34,402 bases of DNA from Nemertoderma westbladi (Eukaryota; Xenacoelomorpha; Nemertodermatida; Nemertodermatidae), in the NCBI GenBank assembly GCA_032718475.1, contig JAUCBJ010006544.1:1-34402 (forward strand), given 5' to 3'. Below are positions 29,301 through 34,402 of the stretch, piece by piece; the first letter of the stretch is position 1, and each line of letters opens with the position of its first letter. A program made the translations under genes and the position numbers. The notes below the pieces were generated by a model. It worked only from the letters and a program-made list of their open reading frames with translations, was not told where the DNA came from and did no database searches.

Positions 29301-31404
29301 CCACAGGCCCCCATTGTAATGAACTACCACCTTCTCCCACAGGCCCCCATTGTAATGAACTACCACCTTCTCCCACAGGCCCCCATTGTTATGAACTACC
29401 ACCTTCTCCCACAGGCCCCCATTGTAATGAACTACCACCTTCTCCCATAGGCCCCCATTGTAATGAACTACCCCCTTCTTCTACAGGCCCCATTGTAATG
29501 AACTACCACCTTCTCCCACAGGTCCCCATTGTAATGAACTACCACCTTCTCTCACAGGCCCCCATTGTAATGAACTACCACCTTCTCCCACAAGCCCCCA
29601 TCGTAATGAACTACCACCTTCTCCCATAGGCCCTCCCATTGTGATTAACTGCCCCCTTCTACAGGCCCCCATTGTAATGAACTAACACCTTCTCCCACAG
29701 GCTCCCGTTGTAATGAACTGCCCCCCTTCTCCTACAGGCCCTATTGTAATGAACTACCACCTTCTCCCACAGGTCCCCATTGTAATGCCATTGTAATGAA
29801 CTAACACCTTCTCCCACAGGCCCCCAATGTAATGAACTACCACCTTCTCTCACAGGCCCCCATTGTAATGAACTCCCCCCCTTCACCCATAGGCCCCCAT
29901 TGTAATGAACTACCACCTTCTCCTACAGGCCCCCATTGTAATGAACTCCCCCCTTCTCCTACAAGCCCGCATTGTAATGAACTACCACCTTCTCCCACAG
30001 GCCCCCATTGTAATGAACTACCACCTTCTCTCACAGGCCCCCATTGTAATGAACTAACACCTTCTCCCACAGGCCCCCATTGTAATGAACTACCACCTTC
30101 TCCCACAGGCCCACATTGTAATGAACTACCACCTTTTCCTACAGGCTCCCATTGTAATAAACTACCACCTTCTCATACAGGCCCCCATTGTAATGAACTA
30201 CCACCTTCTCACACAGGCCCCCATTGTAATGAACTACCACCTTCTCCCACAGACCCCCATTGTAATGAACTACCACCTTCTCCTACAGGCCCCCATTGTA
30301 ATGAACTACCACCTTCTCACACAGGCCCCCATTGTAATGAACTACCACCTTCTCCCACAGGCCCCCATTGTAATGAACTACCACCTTCTCCCACAGGCCC
30401 ACATTGTAATGAACTAACACCTTCTCTCACAGACCCCCAATGTAATGAACTACCACCTTCTCCGACAGGCCCCCATTGTAATGAACTACCACCTTCTCCT
30501 ACAGGCCCCCATTGTAATGAACTACCCCCTTCTCTCACAGACCCCCATTGTAATGAACTACCACCTTCTCCTACAGGCCCCCATTGTAATGAACTACCAC
30601 CTTCTCACACAGACCCCCAGTGTAATGAACTCCCCCCTTCACCCATAGGCCCCCATTGTAATGAACTACCACCTTCTCCTACAGGCCCCCATTGTAATGA
30701 ACTCCCCCCTTCTCCTACAAGCCCGCATTGTAATGAACTACCACCTTCTCCCACAGGCCCCTATTGTAATGAACTACCACCTTCTCCCACAGACCCCCAT
30801 TGTAATGAACTACCACCTTCTCCTACAGGCCCCCATTGTAATGAACTACCACCTTCTCCTACAGGCCCCCATTGTAATGAACTCCCCCTTCTCATACAAG
30901 CCCACATTGTAATGAACTACCACCTTCTCCTACAGGCCCCCATTGTAATGAACTCCCCCCTTCTCATACAAGCCCACATTGTAATGAACTCCCCCCTTCA
31001 CCCATAGGCCCCCATTGTAATGAACTACCACCTTCTCCTACAGGCCCCCATTGTAATGAACTCCCCCCTTCTCCTACAAGCCCGCATTGTAATGAACTAC
31101 CACCTTCTCCCACAGGCCCCTATTGTAATGAACTACCACCTTCTCCCACAGGCCCCCATTGTAATGAACTACCACCTTCTCCTACAGGCCCCCATTGTAA
31201 TGAACTACCACCTTCTCCTACAGGCCCCCATTGTAATGAACTCCCCCTTCTCATACAAGCCCACATTGTAATGAACTACCACCTTCTCCTACAGGCCCCC
31301 ATTGTAATGAACTCCCCCCTTCTCATACAAGCCCACATTGTAATGAACTACCACCTTCTCCCACAGGCCCCCATTGTAATGAACTGCCCCCCTTCTCCTA
31401 CTAG
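26385..31404 (+). repeat. intron-filling array of acceptor-like 36-bp units
   Basis: About 138 tandem units fill the intron from 27 nt after the donor to the real acceptor. The consensus is a pyrimidine tract plus splice-acceptor trinucleotide (CCACCTTCTCCCACAG) followed by GCCCCCATTGTAATGAACTA. The real exon boundary is CCTTCTCCTACTAG followed by GCCTGCATAGTAATGAACAA, matching the unit at 19 of the first 25 exon bases. So each unit copies this intron's 3' splice site plus the exon start. In the first 2 kb two unit types alternate (CTCCTACAGGCCCCC and CTCATACAAGCCCAC), a 72-bp higher-order repeat. A degenerate first unit sits at 26389. Units of 35, 37 or 38 bp shift the frame here and there. 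The long open frames through the array come from the 36-bp period, not from selection for protein. Confidence 0.95.
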
Positions 31405-31571
31405 GCCTGCATAGTAATGAACAACATCCAACAACTGCGGATTCAGTTAGAGAAGGTTTACGATGGGATGGGTGGGGACCGCGTAGACAGACAGGCGTCG
31501 GCTATCCTACAGGATTTACAGAAATACCTCCACGAACTGCTCAACCAACTAGCTGCCGTATTCGCTAAGAG
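31405..31571 (+). CDS. unc-13: unc-13 MUN-domain exon after the repeat array
   Basis: Starts ACIVMNNIQQLRIQLEKVYD, then GMGGDRVDRQASAILQDLQK and YLHELLNQLAAVFAKR. It matches Munc13 (CILMNNTQQLR.QLEKMF..MGG). The start after CTACTAG is fixed by homology and phase 0. The acceptor's TAG at 31402-31404 is itself in the exon frame. The exon ends two bases into a Ser codon (AG) before GTAAGG, completed by the C that begins the next exon. Confidence 0.93.
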
Positions 31572-31781
31572 GTAAGGCGACATTACATATCGGTAGGTCT
31601 GGTTTTTGCTCCAATGATTTTTCCCGCAATACAATCTAACTTTTGGTGTTATGTGCCATTATTTAACATTCCGACTCAAAATTATAATATATCGGTTTAG
31701 TATAGGAAGATAAAGATTAATATAAAAAGAAGCGTAAAAATATCTGGGCATAATTTTATCCCACTACTCGTCTTTCCTTAG
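31572..31781 (+). other. short unc-13 intron without repeats
   Basis: A 210-nt ordinary intron, GTAAGG to TTTCCTTAG. It shows that not every intron of the gene carries boundary repeats. Confidence 0.85.
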
Positions 31782-31962
31782 CATGGAAATTCAGATACGT
31801 AAAACGGTTATGGAGCTGTCCAAGCTCTTACACGGGATAAAGGGCTCTGGGAACATTCAGCTGAACAAACCCGAGGTTAAAAACGAGGTAGCTCAATGTT
31901 CGGATAATGTGTTGCGGCCTCTAATGGATCTGTTGGATGGGAAACTATCCATGTTCGCTGAG
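31782..31962 (+). CDS. unc-13: unc-13 MUN-domain exon, last in window
   Basis: C completes the split Ser codon, then MEIQIRKTVMELSKLLHGIK, GSGNIQLNKPEVKNEVAQCS and DNVLRPLMDLLDGKLSMFAE, ending phase 0 before GTGAGT. It matches Munc13 (...G.GN.........DADNVL.P.MDLLD..L..FA). The C-terminal part of MUN and the C2C domain should lie beyond the window, past the Penelope-like element. Confidence 0.93.
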
Positions 31963-32142
31963 GTGAGTGAAGTGGGTCTATAATTGGTAGCAAAGAAGGC
32001 GCCAAAGAGGTTAGTGGTAGGCCAAGTGTAGGAAAGTGATACTAAGTAGTGAGAAAATAAAACTATGGGAATGAGATTGAGTTGCTTTATTTGAATCTTA
32101 ATTATAATGAGCAGTATTCCTCTTTATTCTCAGTGTTTATAA

Positions 32143-34005
32143 TTACGGAACTGAAGGCAGCGGAAGCCCGAGTAGAGGGAACCCAGCATCACATTGCCGT
32201 TCGTCTAGCTGACCCGAACCTGCTCGAGCATGCAGTCCGCCAGGCAAATACCTGGTGCGAGGGTAAACTAGAGCAGAGGAGGGCTGACCATGACGAGAAG
32301 ATTAGGTGGTGGGCAGGGAGCCTAGGGACTCCCTTACTTAATGTCAAAGGCACAGTCCGGTGTGAAGACTGGAGAGCGTTGCCTGAGATGTGGAGTCGGT
32401 GCTCAGACTTGGGGCCAAGAATCCGGTCAAAACCAAGTTTGACACCGCACTCTTCTACACACAGGTGGATTTCACCCACACCACTGATGCTGACAGAGTA
32501 AGTGTGTCCCACCATTCCCAGAATTATACGCCAGGTTGATGCGCCTCCAGCGGCAATCTGATGCTGTCGCTACAACGGCGCGTTACCTGAAGCACCAGGG
32601 ATTGATTGCTGTGCCGTTCGACAAGGGGAATGGATTCTGTGTGCTGAGGAAGGAGTCATACCTCGCTCGGGCTGACAGGCCCCTACGTCCAATAACCTCC
32701 ATGCCCGGCAGCATTTACCATCCTATCGCTGAGTTCCTCAGAGATATGTTGGACGCGCTGCCCGAAGGAAAGATATCGACTAACAGTGCTGGAGCTGCCA
32801 GAATTCTCGCTGAACTGGATGTAGAACCCACGGACCGTCTCTATACTCACTGGACGTTGTGAGTTTATTCACTAACGTCCCACTGAGGGAAGCGGTGCAG
32901 GTCTCTGCTGATCTACTGTATGAGCAACATCCTGACACCCAGCCAATCAGCAAGGACCAATTTATTCGTCTGATGCTGTTGGCTACCAAGGATGTTATAT
33001 TCCTAGATCACCATGGCAACTATACAGTACGTCTGTCAGAAAGATGGTGTCGCTATGGGGTCCCCTTTGGGTCCCATACTCGCCAACATCTTTCTCTCAC
33101 AGTTAGGCGAGCAGATCACTGTGGGGACCAGGCTCAGTACGAGGTACGTCGATGACGTGTTCAGTGTTGGAAGTAACGACCCCACTGAGAAGTTGAGGGA
33201 GGTCAATGACCTCCATCCGAATCTCAAGTTTACACTTGAGTTGGAGGAACAGGGTCGGTTGTCCTTTCTCGATATGGTTGTTGACACGTACGAGTCACGC
33301 ACTTTCAACTGTTTGGTACCGCAAGCCTACAGATACTGGGCTCGTCCTGAATGCTACAGTACTGTCCTGAGTCATACAAACGCGGTGTGGTTCGTGGTAT
33401 GTTCCATCGTATATTTAACGTCAGTAAGGGTAGGCCTAGGGATGGTTATCCCAACTCAATACTGCTTTTGGGGGAGGGAAGTATATTCTTCACAATAACC
33501 AATATACGGATGCGATGGTCCTACATGAGCTTACTGCGGTACAAGCCGATAGGGGGTGCACAGGCAGTGACACATGGACTGAAGTGCCAACGGTGGTTCC
33601 CACTGAGGTCATTGACCTTGATGGCAACGTGCCGGCTGACAGTTCCACGCCCATTATCTGTAAGTTTGTGTACCGTGGCCGGGCAACCGACCTCTTTGTT
33701 CGAAGGTTGTGTGGTCTCATACCCATGTCTTGCACACGGCCAGTTCGGTTTGTTTTTACAACCTCCAAACTGCGCCAGTCGCTCCCATCATTAAAACATC
33801 CTGTCCCTGATATCCTTGTTTCTAACGTCGTTAATTCTTTCTCCTGTCCCTCTTGTAAGGGGGGATATGTTGGACACACTACCCAACACCTGTTTGAACT
33901 CGTTAGACAACACCAGGACGGTACAGCCAATGACGGGAGTGAGCAGGGCAAGACTGTGCCCAACACATCATGTCGCACCGCGGCGAGCCCAATACACGAT
34001 GGCTG
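32143..34005 (+). pseudogene. Penelope-type RT and GIY-YIG protein, frameshifted
   Basis: Blocks in order: an N-terminal helical region (32143-32340); VPFDKGNGFCVLRKESYL near 32610; LDVVSLFTNVPL near 32848; KDGVAMGSPLGPILANIFL near 33040-33090; YVDD at 33145-33156; then LKFTLELEEQGRLSFLDMVV. After further breaks comes the GIY-YIG-like part, SFSCPSCKGGYVGHTTQHL near 33838-33895, with a Cys pair in front. At least four frameshifts (near 32500, 32850, 33030 and 33330-33500) separate the blocks, so the protein is not made intact. The RT core motifs remain well preserved, so decay is recent. Confidence 0.8.
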
Positions 34006-34402
34006 ACTGACTGGCGCGAGCTTTTTAAACATTTCAAAGTTATTGCTAGGCACCCACTGCGGCCTGTTCTGTCAAAAGCTTGAAATGTACTACTGTATAT
34101 TCGCACGCGCCAGCCAGTTATCAACAAGCAGAAACGTGATTGGCGTAAGTTTGTGGTGCTGCTTCCCAGTGGTTAGTTAGTATGTATCAGCCCCATCACA
34201 CTTTGCCTGTTATTCTCCTTTGGGAACTTCACTCTACTGTCGTCCTGCTAGCTTGAGCATCCTGAGAAAGCCCGCTGTATTGGGGCGAAACCTACCGATC
34301 AGCTGTCTGCAGTCAGCTGATCACTGATTACATGCATGTCTGGGTCTCCAGTCGATTTTTCTTTACTTGTTGTACATACCTACCCCGGTACGGTTTTTTA
34401 CT
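34006..34402 (+). other. 3' non-coding part of the Penelope-like element and right edge
   Basis: No gene is seen. The stretch follows the last endonuclease codons and contains the hammerhead-like remnant. The next unc-13 exon is not reached. Confidence 0.5.
34250..34300 (+). ncRNA. hammerhead-ribozyme-like remnant
   Basis: CCTGAGAAAGCCC, an 8-nt loop, then GGGGCGAAAC (34261-34291) has the layout of a hammerhead core: CUGA.GA, stem II, GAAA. Penelope-like elements are known to carry hammerhead motifs in their terminal regions. The second part of the core reads GAA where GA is required after the variable base, so the conserved G is lost and cleavage is not expected. Stems I and III are not convincing. 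Confidence 0.35.

Larger units (their letters stand above)
32125..34330 (+). mobile_element. Penelope-like element, degenerate
   Basis: A plus-strand retroelement in the unc-13 intron. It has a Penelope-type reverse transcriptase followed by a C-terminal GIY-YIG-like endonuclease, and a hammerhead-like motif near its 3' end. Penelope-like elements differ from LINEs and LTR elements in exactly this pairing. The 5' limit is estimated from where protein similarity begins; the 3' limit is not defined. Confidence 0.8.

Noticed and set aside
26452-31271. Long open frames (up to 595 codons) and many shorter ones on both strands through the 36-bp array
   Set aside because: They follow from a repeat period divisible by three with no stop in some frames. 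The donor at 26358, the acceptor at 31404 and the phase of the flanking exons show that the region is an intron.
34250-34300. A working hammerhead ribozyme
   Set aside because: The core lacks the invariant G after the variable base, and stems I and III are not supported; it is kept only as a remnant.

Overview
The window is animal nuclear DNA, most likely from a marine invertebrate. It has AT-rich introns with GT/AG splice sites, several classes of non-LTR retrotransposon, a Penelope-like element, tRNA-derived SINEs and long minisatellites. The species cannot be named from sequence alone. Minisatellites that start at exon-intron boundaries were, as I recall, described at the amphioxus Adh locus as 'mirages', so a cephalochordate is one candidate; this is weak inference.

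The backbone is one gene on the + strand, an unc-13 (Munc13-type) presynaptic priming factor. Eleven exons run from 4668 to 31962. They encode the second half of the C2B domain, as two alternative exons, followed by a large part of the MUN domain. The first part of the gene (N-terminus, C1, start of C2B) and the last part (end of MUN, C2C) lie outside the window or were not found. All reconstructed junctions are phase-compatible.

Layout: 141-4285 holds minus-strand retrotransposon remains. 4668-5943 holds two 267-nt C2B exons in tandem. 5944-10522 has the first MUN exons with a decayed LINE between them. 10523-17849 is one intron filled by a donor-derived minisatellite, which is split by an RTE fragment, an inverted-repeat element and a nearly intact LINE. 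17850-18804 has three MUN exons. 18805-24337 is an intron hosting a complete two-exon gene on the opposite strand: a PH-domain formin with FH1 and FH2, about 1003 aa. 24338-26357 has two exons. 26358-31404 is a 5-kb intron made almost wholly of about 138 copies of a 36-bp unit. 31405-31962 has two more exons. 32125 to the end holds a broken Penelope-like element.

The most striking signal is that tandem repeats in at least three introns of this gene are copies of that intron's own splice-site region (donor at 10523, donor at 24562, acceptor at 31404), with smaller cases at 18805 and 10252. In the 5-kb intron each unit is a miniature 3' splice site followed by a copy of the exon start. The real acceptor ends in UAG placed in the exon's reading frame, so any transcript spliced to an upstream copy meets a stop codon. 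A second notable signal is the pair of equal-length, same-phase C2B exons that differ mainly at Ca2+-binding loop 3, a predicted mutually exclusive splice choice. A third is the LINE whose ORF1 and ORF2 share one frame and are separated by a single UAG.
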